From contig NZ_JANBVS010000011.1 in the NCBI RefSeq assembly GCF_024586915.1, positions 62,001-126,000 on the forward strand: 64,000 nucleotides of DNA. Direction: 5' to 3'. Made by a program: the position numbers and the translations under genes. Of this stretch, positions 42,281-50,015 are shown piece after piece. Source of the stretch: Bradyrhizobium sp. SRS-191. Its GTDB lineage: Bacteria > Pseudomonadota > Alphaproteobacteria > Rhizobiales > Xanthobacteraceae. The notes under the pieces are model-generated. The model worked only from the letters and a program-made list of their open reading frames with translations, was not told where the DNA came from and ran no database searches. Each line of letters starts with the position of its first letter. The stretch's first letter is position 1.

Positions 42281-42430
42281 TGTCATCGCCCGGCTTGACC
42301 GGGCGATCCAGTACGCCGAGGCAGCCGTGATCGTCCGAGGGGCCGCGGTGTACTGGATGCCCCGCCGGAGCCTGTCCTCCGACTCGCCGAAGGCGAGACC
42401 CGGGGGACGGGGCATGGCAGTGGTGGGTAG
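42281..42430. repeat. Short dispersed palindromic repeat, copy 2
   Basis: TGTCATCGCCCGGCTTGACCGGGCGATCCAGTACGCCG at the left matches 6301 onward, with its own CGCCCGG/CCGGGCG stem. The right arm has GTACTGGATGCCCCGCC and ends GGGGCATGGCAGTGG. The insert between the arms is longer than in copy 1. Confidence 0.85.
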
Positions 42431-42569
42431 GGCGCTATCTCGCCTCCCGACATGACGGAGAGTCTGTGGAAGCGCTGTGCCACCCGTGACCTCATCTCCC
42501 GCAGACCTCGTGCGATGTGACGCACGCCCTCGCGCTCTCGCGGCGCGTAGCGCCCGAGTGATCCATCCG

Positions 42570-43133
42570 TCTTGCCCTCCAGATAACAGAGGGCGCGGGG
42601 AATGCCGGGCTGCTGGCCGCAACCCATGGCCCGCCTGCAGAAAAAAAGCAGGCGGCAGTCACCACAGGTTCAGCCGAACATCCGGCATTCCCCGCGCGGC
42701 GATCTTAACGGCTGCTTCGCGCGCTCCCCGGTGCGCCGGGCGTTCTGGTCACCGTGCACGATGACGCGCTTTTCAGCGCGCCACCGTGGGGGCATCAGCT
42801 TCGGGATGCCAGGACCACGCGACTTGACCGTACGCGATGACGGCGTTCGTCGGCGCAAGATGCGCTGCGCTGCCATCGCGTTCACCGCTCCTCCCGCTCC
42901 ACGTCCGTGACGACCGCGAACCGCCCCTCCTGCGAGCGGGAGATGAGACGACAAGAGCATCGAATCCGGATTAGGAAAAGCGGAAAATTTTCGCCGGCCG
43001 GACTGGACAGGCCAAATCAGCTTGATCGGCCGAGAGAAAATCGCTTCTGCGCGCACGCTCGTTTCAGGCCGTTCAACCTCCGGACGTTCGTCGAGCCTGG
43101 CAGGTTTTGCGCTGATTTGCCCGACGGGCAGCA
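42570..43133 (+). repeat. Long dispersed repeat, copy B
   Basis: This is the plus-strand counterpart of 6686-7162. It is longer in the last third, with the segment GGACTGGACAGGCCAAATCAGCTTGATCGG at 43001-43030 that I believe recurs in Bradyrhizobium intergenic repeats, and ends TTTGCCCGACGGGCA at 43116-43130. A frame from 42602 encodes a peptide related to that of copy A over about 50 residues. Ends are approximate. Confidence 0.85.
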
Positions 43134-43293
43134 TCGTTCTTCTCTTTGCTGAGCGCGTCCGCTCGGCCGCGGCAGCGGTGTCGTTCAAAATCATTTCTAT
43201 TAGTTCGTCGATCATGCCGACGTTCTGGCTGACGGAACTGCCGTTCGATCGAAAGCAAAAATGATCCGCGTCGCGCAAAACTACGGAAGGCAT
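42670..43293 (-). CDS. Possible short gene whose frame runs into the dispersed repeat
   Basis: GGAGGTAAAA immediately precedes the ATG complementary to 43291-43293, the best Shine-Dalgarno in the region. The first 45-50 codons (MPSVVLRDADHFCF, VSQNVGMIDELIEMILNDTAAA) are AT-richer than the window and could be part of a small regulatory protein. From about codon 54 the frame enters repeat copy B and becomes Arg/Pro-rich low-complexity, unlike a folded protein. It may be a gene truncated by the repeat, or chance. Low confidence. Confidence 0.3.
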   Translation of the reverse strand: MPSVVLRDADHFCFRSNGSSVSQNVGMIDELIEMILNDTAAAAERTRSAKRRTMLPVGQISAKPARLDERPEVERPETSVRAEAIFSRPIKLIWPVQSGRRKFSAFPNPDSMLLSSHLPLAGGAVRGRHGRGAGGAVNAMAAQRILRRRTPSSRTVKSRGPGIPKLMPPRWRAEKRVIVHGDQNARRTGERAKQPLRSPRGECRMFG

Positions 43294-43668
43294 TTTTACC
43301 TCCACCGTCAAAAAGAGACGGTCTTGGACTCGCTGGCACATCGCTTCTCTGCGACACTTCATGCGTTGGTCGACGGTGATCGACAGAGGGGATTTGCATG
43401 ATCGGCAACAACGGCAGTCACTCCGGCGATGCGGTGCTTCGCGTGAATGCAGGCCTGTTGTGCACCGTCTGCGTCCGGTTCTGTTGATAGACTGACATCG
43501 TAGCCGCTGCGTCCGGGACACTGCGGCGCCGGCGGGAGCGGCCTGCCCATCACACGACATCACGACGCGAACCAACACGTGCTGCCGCATCGGCAGCGCG
43601 GCTGCCTGTTGCTGTCCTCATCGAGGCAGGGTGGGCATTCATGACGATCAGGACAAGCGAGGGAACAC

Positions 43669-44775
43669 ATGACGACCAAGGATGCGTCCATCAAGTTTGC
43701 CTATTGGGTGCCCAACGTCTCGGGCGGACTGGTGATCTCCAACATCGAGCAGCGCACCAGCTGGGACATCGGCTACAACAAGAAGCTGGCGCAGATCGCC
43801 GAGGCGAGCGGCTTCGACTATGCGCTCAGCCAGATCCGCTTCACCGCCGGCTATGGCGCCGAGTATCAGCATGAGTCCGTCTCGTTCAGCCACGCGCTGC
43901 TCGAGGCCACCACCACGCTGAAGGTGATCGCGGCGATCCTGCCCGGGCCATGGCATCCCGCTGTCGTCGCCAAGCAGATCGCGACCATCAATCATCTCAC
44001 CGAAGGTCGCGTCGCGGTGAACATCGTGAGCGGCTGGTTCCGCGGCGAGTTCGCGGCGATCGGCGAGCCGTGGCTCGACCATGACGAGCGCTACCGTCGC
44101 TCGGAGGAGTTCATCCGCGCGCTCAGGGGCATCTGGACCGAGGACAATTTCAATCTTCGTGGCGACTTCTACCGCTTCACCAACTACACGCTGAAGCCGA
44201 AGCCGATCGACCCGCAGCCGGAAATCTTCCAGGGCGGCAGCTCGCGCGCGGCGCGTGACATGGCTTCGCGCGTGTCCGACTGGTACTTCACCAACGGCAA
44301 CTCGGTCGAGGGCATCAAGGCGCAGGTCGACGACATCAGGGCCAAGGCGAAGGCCAATAACCACCACGTCAAGATCGGCGTCAACGCGTTCGCGATCGCG
44401 CGCGATACCGAGGCCGAGGCACAGGCCGTCCTCAAGGACATCATCGATCACGCCAATCCGGAAGCCGTCCATGCCTTCGCGCATGAGGTGGCCAATGCCG
44501 GCAAGGCGTCGCCGGAGCGCGAGGGCAATTGGGCGAAGTCGACCTTCGAGGATCTCGTCCAGTACAATGACGGCTTCAAGACCAACCTGATCGGCACGCC
44601 CCAGCAGATCGCCGAGCGCATCGTTGCGCTGAAGGAGGTCGGCGTCGATCTGGTGCTGCTCGGCTTCCTGCACTTCCAGGAGGAGGTCGCCTATTTCGGC
44701 AAGCATGTGATCCCGCTGGTGCGCGAGCTCGAGGCCAAGGCAAATGCCAAGGCAGGCCTGCAGGCGGCCGAGTAG
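43669..44775 (+). CDS. sfnG: Dimethyl-sulfone monooxygenase SfnG (FMNH2-dependent, LLM class)
   Basis: A 368-residue luciferase-like monooxygenase. The sequence follows SfnG closely: FAYWVPNVSGGLVISNIEQRT at the start, SGFDYALSQIRFTAGYGAEYQHES, ILPGPWHPAVVAKQIATI, NIVSGWFRGEFAAIGEPWL, and EIFQGGSSRAARDMAS. SfnG oxidises dimethyl sulfone to methanesulfinate using reduced FMN, supplying sulfur when sulfate is scarce. It starts the transporter operon, 11 bp before the first ATPase gene. A flavin reductase partner is needed; a candidate is at 52422. Regulation by an SfnR-like activator would be expected, but none is in the window. Confidence 0.93.
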   Translation: MTTKDASIKFAYWVPNVSGGLVISNIEQRTSWDIGYNKKLAQIAEASGFDYALSQIRFTAGYGAEYQHESVSFSHALLEATTTLKVIAAILPGPWHPAVVAKQIATINHLTEGRVAVNIVSGWFRGEFAAIGEPWLDHDERYRRSEEFIRALRGIWTEDNFNLRGDFYRFTNYTLKPKPIDPQPEIFQGGSSRAARDMASRVSDWYFTNGNSVEGIKAQVDDIRAKAKANNHHVKIGVNAFAIARDTEAEAQAVLKDIIDHANPEAVHAFAHEVANAGKASPEREGNWAKSTFEDLVQYNDGFKTNLIGTPQQIAERIVALKEVGVDLVLLGFLHFQEEVAYFGKHVIPLVRELEAKANAKAGLQAAE

Positions 44776-44786
44776 GGCGGGGTAAG

Positions 44787-45704
44787 ATGCTGTTGAGCGG
44801 GCTGACCACCTCGCTGGACGTGCTGGCTTTGGAGACATGGGCTCCGGGCACCGCGCGTCAGGTGCTTGCCGAGGAGCCGCCGGCGGCGCCGGCGCGCTCC
44901 GATGCGGGCGGCCCACAGGCGGTGCTCAGGCTCGCCAACATCTCGCTGTCGTTCGGCGGTCTCGCCGCGCTCCGCGATGTCGACCTCGACGTCGCGGAGG
45001 GCGAGATCCGAGCCGTCATCGGCCCGAACGGGGCCGGCAAGAGCTCGCTGCTCAACGTGATCAGCGGGCTCTATCGTCCCGAGCGCGGCGAGATCTGGCT
45101 CGGCGCTCAAGCCTTCCGGCAGGTGCCGACGGCGCAGCTCGCCGGCCATGGCGTCGCCCGCACCTTCCAGAACCTCGCTCTGTTCAAGGGGCTCTCCGTC
45201 TTCGACAATGTGCTGATGGGGCTGGCGCATCGCGTCCGCGCCGGCTTCATTCGCCAGCTCATCGGTTCGCCGTCGGCGAGGCGCATCGAGGCCGAGAACC
45301 GCGCCGCGGCTGAGGAGGTGATCGGCTTCCTGCATCTGACCGACGTGCGCGACCGCATCGCCGGCACGTTGCCCTACGGCCTGCAGAAGCGTGTCGAATT
45401 GGCACGCGCGCTGGTCGCGCGTCCGCGCCTGCTGCTGCTCGACGAGCCGTTCGCAGGCGTCACCCTGAGCGAGAAGCAGGAGCTGGCACAGCATGTGCGC
45501 GGCGCGCGCGACCGCTACGGCACCACCATCGTGCTGATCGAGCACGACATCGGCATCGTCATGGAGCTCTCCGACCACATCGCCGTGCTCGACTACGGCC
45601 GCAAGATCGCCGACGGGCCGCCGGCCGAGATCAGGACCAACCAGGCGGTCATCGACGCCTATCTCGGTGTCGCCCATGAGGACGAAACGGAGCTCGCGAT
45701 CTGA
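44787..45704 (+). CDS. LIV-type ABC transporter ATPase 1 (LivG-like)
   Basis: A 305-residue ATPase. Residues 1-45 are an unusual extension (SLDVLALETWAPGTARQVL, then Ala/Pro-rich) before the ABC domain. Walker A is GPNGAGKSSLLN, the Q-loop lies in GVARTFQNLALFKGLSVFDNVLMG, the signature reads LPYGLQKRVELARAL and Walker B is LLLLDEPFAGV. LARTFQN and the signature are those of branched-chain amino acid importers (LivG class). It overlaps the next gene's ATG by one base (TGATG). Confidence 0.93.
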   Translation: MLLSGLTTSLDVLALETWAPGTARQVLAEEPPAAPARSDAGGPQAVLRLANISLSFGGLAALRDVDLDVAEGEIRAVIGPNGAGKSSLLNVISGLYRPERGEIWLGAQAFRQVPTAQLAGHGVARTFQNLALFKGLSVFDNVLMGLAHRVRAGFIRQLIGSPSARRIEAENRAAAEEVIGFLHLTDVRDRIAGTLPYGLQKRVELARALVARPRLLLLDEPFAGVTLSEKQELAQHVRGARDRYGTTIVLIEHDIGIVMELSDHIAVLDYGRKIADGPPAEIRTNQAVIDAYLGVAHEDETELAI

Positions 45705-46594
45705 TGTTCGACTATCAGTTTCTCATCGAGGTGCTGGCCGGCGGCCTGCTGTCCGGCGTGATGTACTCGCTGGTCGCGATCGGTTTCGTGCTGATCTACA
45801 AGACCTCCGGCGTGCTCAATTTCGCGCAAGGCGCGATGCTCCTGTTCGCGGCGCTGACCTTCGTCAGCCTGGTCGAGCGCGGCACGCCGTTCGCCCTGGC
45901 GCTCGTCGCCACGCTCGCCATCATGGTGGCGCTCGGCATCACCATCGAGCGCGCCGTGCTGCGGCCGCTGGTCAACCAGCCGCCGATCACGCTGTTCATG
46001 GCGACGCTGGGGCTCTCCTACGTGATCGAGGGCGCCGCGCAGCTGTTGTGGGGCACCCAGGTCCACGGGCTCGAGATCGGCGTCAGCGACATTCCGTTCG
46101 ACATCTCCGGCGTCTTCATCAGCCGCTTCGACCTGTTCGCCGCCGCTGTCGCCGGCAGCCTGGTGGCGCTGTTCACGCTGTTCTTCCGATACACCCGAAC
46201 GGGCCTCGCGTTCCGCGCCGTGGCCGATGATCAGTTCGCCGCGCTAGCGGTCGGCCTGCGGCTGCCGCGCGTCTGGGCGGCGGTGTGGACGGCGGCGGGC
46301 ATCGTCGCGCTGGTCGCGGGCCTGCTGTGGGGCGCGCGGCTCGGCGTGCAGTTCTCGCTGTCGCTCGTGGTGCTCAAGGCGCTGCCGGTTCTGGTGCTCG
46401 GCGGCTTCGATTCCATCACCGGCGCGATCGTCGGCGGCTTGCTGATCGGCGCGATCGAGAAGCTGGCGGAGGTCTATGTCGGGCCGTTCTTCGGCGGCGG
46501 CATCGAGGCGTGGGCGGCCTATGTCGTGGCGCTGGCGCTGCTCCTGGTGCGGCCCTCCGGCCTGTTCGGCCAGAAGCTGGTGGAGCGGGTGTGA
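45704..46594 (+). CDS. LIV-type ABC transporter permease 1 (LivH-like)
   Basis: A 296-residue permease of about eight helices. It shows the LivH hallmarks GGLLSGVMYSLVAIGFVLIYKTSGVLNFAQGAML near the N-terminus, TGLAFRAVADD in the cytoplasmic loop and KALPVLVLGGFDSITGAIVGGLLIG towards the end. It forms half of the membrane channel of a hydrophobic amino acid or amide-type importer. Its start overlaps the previous stop, and its own stop overlaps the next start, both TGATG, so the three proteins are translationally coupled. Confidence 0.94.
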   Translation: MFDYQFLIEVLAGGLLSGVMYSLVAIGFVLIYKTSGVLNFAQGAMLLFAALTFVSLVERGTPFALALVATLAIMVALGITIERAVLRPLVNQPPITLFMATLGLSYVIEGAAQLLWGTQVHGLEIGVSDIPFDISGVFISRFDLFAAAVAGSLVALFTLFFRYTRTGLAFRAVADDQFAALAVGLRLPRVWAAVWTAAGIVALVAGLLWGARLGVQFSLSLVVLKALPVLVLGGFDSITGAIVGGLLIGAIEKLAEVYVGPFFGGGIEAWAAYVVALALLLVRPSGLFGQKLVERV

Positions 46595-47649
46595 TGACCA
46601 CGATCTCACAGGCCTTTCCCACACCGGCGCGGTCATCGCTGCTCACCGCCAATGCGCTCGGCATCGTCCTGCTGCTCCTGCTCGGCTATGGCCTCGTGCC
46701 GCTGATCGGCTCGGACTACCTGATGGACGCGGTGCTGACGCCGTTTCTGGCGCTGGCGCTGGCCGCTGTCGGGCTCAACGTGCTGACCGGCTATGCCGGC
46801 CAGGTGTCGCTGGGCTCGGCGGCCTTCCTCGCGGTCGGCGCTTATGCGGCCTATAATCTCAATCTGAGATTGCCGTGGCTGCCGCTGCTGGCCGACATCG
46901 TGCTGGCCGGTGGCATCGCCGCCGCCGTCGGCATCGTGTTCGGCCTGCCGAGCCTGCGGCTGCGCGGCTTCTATCTCGCGGTGTCGACGCTCGCAGCGCA
47001 GTTCTTCGTGCAGTGGGCGCTGACCAAATTTGGCTGGTTCTCCAACGACAATGCCTCCGGCGTGATCGACGCGCCCGTCATCCGCATCGGCCACCTGACC
47101 TTCACGAGCGCGACCGGACGCTATGTGTTCTCGCTGTCGATCGTCGCGATCGCCACCGCGCTGACGGCGCGGCTGCTGGCCTCGCAGACCGGGCGCAACT
47201 TCATCGCGGTGCGCGACCACGAGGTCGCGGCCAAGGTGATCGGCGTGCCGTTGCTCCGCACCAAGCTGCTGGCGTTCGGGGTCTCGTCGTTCCTGATCGG
47301 CGTCGCCGGCGTGCTCTGGGCGTTCGCGTATCTGCGGACCGTCGAGCCGGCCGGCTTCAACCTCGATCGCTCGTTCCAGATCCTGTTCATCATCATCATC
47401 GGTGGACTCGCCTCGCTGCGCGGCGCCTTCATCGGCGCGGCCTTCATCGTGGTGTTTCCACTGTTGTTGTCGCGGCTCGGCGCCGCCGTGCTCGGCAGCG
47501 TGTTCGATTCCGGCGTGCTCGAAATGAGCCAGCGCATCGTCATCGGCGCGCTGATCATCGCCGTCCTGATCGCCGAGCCGCGCGGCTTGGTCGCGCTGAT
47601 CGACCGCGCCGCCGCTGCCGCGCGCCGCATCCGTTCATCCCAGTCCTGA
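46594..47649 (+). CDS. LIV-type ABC transporter permease 2 (LivM-like)
   Basis: The ATG at 46594 overlaps the previous stop. The 351-residue product has the LivM pattern: LALAAVGLNVLTGYAGQVSLGSAAFLAVGAY, FGLPSLRLRGFYLAVSTLA, RNFIAVRDHEVAAKVIGVPLLRTK and LFIIIIGGLASLRGAFIGAAF. It pairs with the LivH-like permease to form the translocation path. It ends 24 bp before the binding-protein gene. Confidence 0.94.
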   Translation: MTTISQAFPTPARSSLLTANALGIVLLLLLGYGLVPLIGSDYLMDAVLTPFLALALAAVGLNVLTGYAGQVSLGSAAFLAVGAYAAYNLNLRLPWLPLLADIVLAGGIAAAVGIVFGLPSLRLRGFYLAVSTLAAQFFVQWALTKFGWFSNDNASGVIDAPVIRIGHLTFTSATGRYVFSLSIVAIATALTARLLASQTGRNFIAVRDHEVAAKVIGVPLLRTKLLAFGVSSFLIGVAGVLWAFAYLRTVEPAGFNLDRSFQILFIIIIGGLASLRGAFIGAAFIVVFPLLLSRLGAAVLGSVFDSGVLEMSQRIVIGALIIAVLIAEPRGLVALIDRAAAAARRIRSSQS

Positions 47650-47673
47650 AACGGTCATACCAGAAGGAGATTC

Positions 47674-49008
47674 ATGATGACGACGTTCAGACAAGCAAAG
47701 CTGGCTTTAGGGGCGGCGCTCGCCTTTGGGCTGGTCACGAGTCTGCCTGCAAAGGCCGACGAGCAGTTCTTCCCGCTGCAGAGCTACCGCGTCGGGCCCT
47801 ATGCGGCCGGCGGCACCGGCTTCTTCGGCGGCTTCATCGACTATCTCAACCTCATCAACACCCGCGACGGCGGCATCAATGGCGTCAAGCTGACCTGGGA
47901 CGAGGGCGAGACGCAGTACGAGGTCGAACGCGGCGTCGAGGTGTATGAGCGGCTGAAGAGCCGGCCGGGTGTCGCGGCCTGGAATCCGCTCTCGGTGGGC
48001 ATTGCGTATGCGATGATCGACCGCATCGGCAAGGACAAGGTGCCGCTGATCACCATCAACCACGGCCGTACCGACTCCACCGATGGCCGCGTCTTTCCTT
48101 ACGTGTTTCCGCTGCTGCTCAATCCCTACAGCGAGACCTCGGGCATCGTGAACTACATCGCCACGCGCGAGGGCGGGTCGGACAAGCTGAAGGGCAAGAA
48201 GATCGTCGTGCTCTATCACGGCTCTCCCTACGGCAAGGAGACGATCCCGATCTACAAGCTGCTCGCGGACAAATACGGCTTCGAGCTCGAGCAGATCGAG
48301 GTGCCGCATCCCGGCAACGAGCAGCAGTCGCAATGGCTGTCGATCCGTCGCGCCAAGGCCGACTATGTCGTGCTGCGCGGCTGGGGCGTGATGAACCCGG
48401 TGGCGTTGAAGACAGCGCAGAAGACCGGCTTCCCGGTCGATCACATCATCGGCAACGTCTGGTCCAACTCCGAGGAAGACGTGATCCCGGCGGGCGATTC
48501 CGCCAAGGGCTATGTCGCGATCACCACCCAGGCCTCGGGCGCCGAATATCCGGTGCTGCAGGAGGTCATCAAGACCGTCTATGGCGCCGGCAAGGGCAAT
48601 CTCGACGACAAGAAGCGCATCGGCAGCGTCTACCACAATCTCGGCATCGTGAACGGCATCCTCAATGTCGAGGCGGTCAGGATCGCGCAGGAGAAGTTCG
48701 GCAAGCGGACCCTGACCGGCGACGAGGTGCGCTGGGGTTTCGAGCACCTCCAGCTCGATCCGGCCCGGGTCGAGGCGCTCGGCGCCAAGGGCCTGTTCCA
48801 CTCCATCAACGTCACCTGGGACAATCACGAGGGCAATGGCCGCGTGACCTTCCAGCAATGGGACGGCGCCAAGTGGAAGGTCGTCTCCGACTGGATCTCG
48901 CCTGACTGGGCGGCGCTGCGGCCGATCATCGAGAAGTCGTCGGCCGCCTATGCGCAGGAGCGCGGGATCAAGATCCGCACGTCGGGTGACGATCCGGTCG
49001 GGCAGTAA
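47674..49008 (+). CDS. Periplasmic substrate-binding protein of LIV-type ABC transporter
   Basis: A 444-residue type I periplasmic binding protein with a signal peptide (about 1-28, ending AKAD) and AAGGAGATTC before the start. The mature start EQFFPLQSYRVGPYAAGGTGFFGGFIDYL and the hinge phrases KKIVVLYHGSPYGKETIP fit the ABC-type amino acid or amide family, but it is longer than LivK and lacks its usual ligand motifs. The ligand is not an obvious amino acid; position after sfnG suggests a small sulfur compound. A 208-bp gap with a repeat separates it from the next ATPase gene. Confidence 0.9.
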   Translation: MMTTFRQAKLALGAALAFGLVTSLPAKADEQFFPLQSYRVGPYAAGGTGFFGGFIDYLNLINTRDGGINGVKLTWDEGETQYEVERGVEVYERLKSRPGVAAWNPLSVGIAYAMIDRIGKDKVPLITINHGRTDSTDGRVFPYVFPLLLNPYSETSGIVNYIATREGGSDKLKGKKIVVLYHGSPYGKETIPIYKLLADKYGFELEQIEVPHPGNEQQSQWLSIRRAKADYVVLRGWGVMNPVALKTAQKTGFPVDHIIGNVWSNSEEDVIPAGDSAKGYVAITTQASGAEYPVLQEVIKTVYGAGKGNLDDKKRIGSVYHNLGIVNGILNVEAVRIAQEKFGKRTLTGDEVRWGFEHLQLDPARVEALGAKGLFHSINVTWDNHEGNGRVTFQQWDGAKWKVVSDWISPDWAALRPIIEKSSAAYAQERGIKIRTSGDDPVGQ

Positions 49009-49052
49009 GGTCAGACGCGCGCGGGAGTGAGTTTCCCGCTCGCTGATCGGGG

Positions 49053-49168
49053 CCTCATGGTTCGAGACGGCGCTGCGCGCCTCCTCACCATGAGGGTTCA
49101 GATCTGTCCAAGAACTCGGACCTCGTCCTGAGGAGCACGCCGAAGGCGTGCGTCTCGAAGGACGGCCG
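49053..49168. repeat. BIME-like repeat between binding-protein and ATPase genes
   Basis: CCTCATGGTTCGAGAC, CTCCTCACCATGAGG and CGTCCTGAGGAG then GCGTCTCGAAGGACG make two linked hairpins (CCTCATGG/CCATGAGG and CGTCCT/AGGACG). This repeat type recurs between genes in Bradyrhizobium. Here it lies inside an operon, so it may be an mRNA-processing or partial-termination point. A small hairpin GCGGGA/TCCCGC precedes it at 49021-49039. Confidence 0.75.
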
Positions 49169-49215
49169 CGGAGCAAATCTCGGCGGGCGCTGTGCGCAGT
49201 TTAGGAGCTTTCATT

Positions 49216-49992
49216 GTGAGTGACGTGCTGCTCTCGGTCTCGCATCTGGCGGTGACCTATGACCGGGCGATCCGCGCCGTCAGCGACGTGTCCTTTGTCG
49301 TGCACTCCGGCGAGATCGTTGCCGTGCTCGGCGCCAATGGCGCCGGCAAGTCGACCACGTTGCAGGCGGTGTCGGCGCTGCTGTCGGCCCGGCGCGGCCA
49401 GATCACCGGAGGGTGCATCGCTTACGCCGGACGCGATGTGGCCGCGTCTTCGCCGGCGCAGTTGGTGCGGGCCGGCCTTGTGCCGGTGCTCGAGGGGCGG
49501 CACTGCTTCGCGTCGCTGAGTGTCGAGGAAAACCTCATCACCGGCGCGATCGGCCGCGACGCGCGGCGCGGCGAGATTTCTGCCGACCTCGCGCGCGTCT
49601 ATGCGCTGTTCCCGCAGCTCACGCGTCACCGCCGTTCGGTCGCGGGGCTGATCTCCGGCGGCGAGCAGCAGATGACGGCGATCGGCCGCGCGCTGATGTC
49701 GCGGCCGCGGCTGCTGGTGCTCGACGAGCCGTCGATGGGGCTGGCGCCGCTCGTGGTCGAGGGCATCTTCCGCGCGCTGAAGCGGCTCAATGCGGAGGAG
49801 GGGCTGTCGATCCTGGTGGCCGAGCAGAACTCCACCGTCGCGCTGCGCTTCGCCGACCACGCCATCGTGCTGGAGGGCGGCCGCAGCGTGCTTGCCGGTC
49901 CCGCGCGTGAGCTCCGGCAGCGGCCGGACATCAAGCATCTCTATCTCGGCGGCGCGACCGCGCCGGCGTCGACGACCCAGGCCGTGGCCTGA
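49216..49992 (+). CDS. LIV-type ABC transporter ATPase 2 (LivF-like)
   Basis: The start is set at GTG 49216, which has TTAGGAGC upstream; another GTG at 49192 is weaker. The 258-residue ATPase has Walker A GANGAGKSTTLQ, the LivF-type RAGLVPVLEGRHCFASLSVEENL, signature ISGGEQQMTAIGRAL and Walker B LLVLDEPSMGLAP. It completes the five-part LIV importer. It is separated from its binding protein by the repeat at 49053-49168 and lies 23 bp before the oxidoreductase gene. Confidence 0.93.
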   Translation: MSDVLLSVSHLAVTYDRAIRAVSDVSFVVHSGEIVAVLGANGAGKSTTLQAVSALLSARRGQITGGCIAYAGRDVAASSPAQLVRAGLVPVLEGRHCFASLSVEENLITGAIGRDARRGEISADLARVYALFPQLTRHRRSVAGLISGGEQQMTAIGRALMSRPRLLVLDEPSMGLAPLVVEGIFRALKRLNAEEGLSILVAEQNSTVALRFADHAIVLEGGRSVLAGPARELRQRPDIKHLYLGGATAPASTTQAVA

Positions 49993-50015
49993 TTTATCAG
50001 AAGAGGAGACCGTTC

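Larger units (their letters stand above)
42210..43668. other. 1.46-kb repeat cluster and upstream region of the sfnG operon
   Basis: The left two thirds are repeats (42281-42430 and 42570-43133). One minus-strand frame with a perfect Shine-Dalgarno starts at 43293 and is listed separately. Positions 43300-43668 should hold the promoter of the sfnG operon. I looked for a sigma-54 site there and found only a GG-N9-GC near-match. Confidence 0.6.

Noticed and set aside
42602..42910. 102-codon frame in repeat copy B as a protein gene
   Set aside because: The frame is shared with copy A, but sequence elsewhere in the repeat diverges without regard to coding, and no ribosome-binding site is convincing. 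Treated as part of the repeat.
43600..43640. Sigma-54 promoter before sfnG (GGCTGCCTGTTGCTG)
   Set aside because: The GG and GC are nine bases apart instead of ten, and the -24 box is poor. sfnG may still be activated by an SfnR-like factor, but this site is not good evidence.
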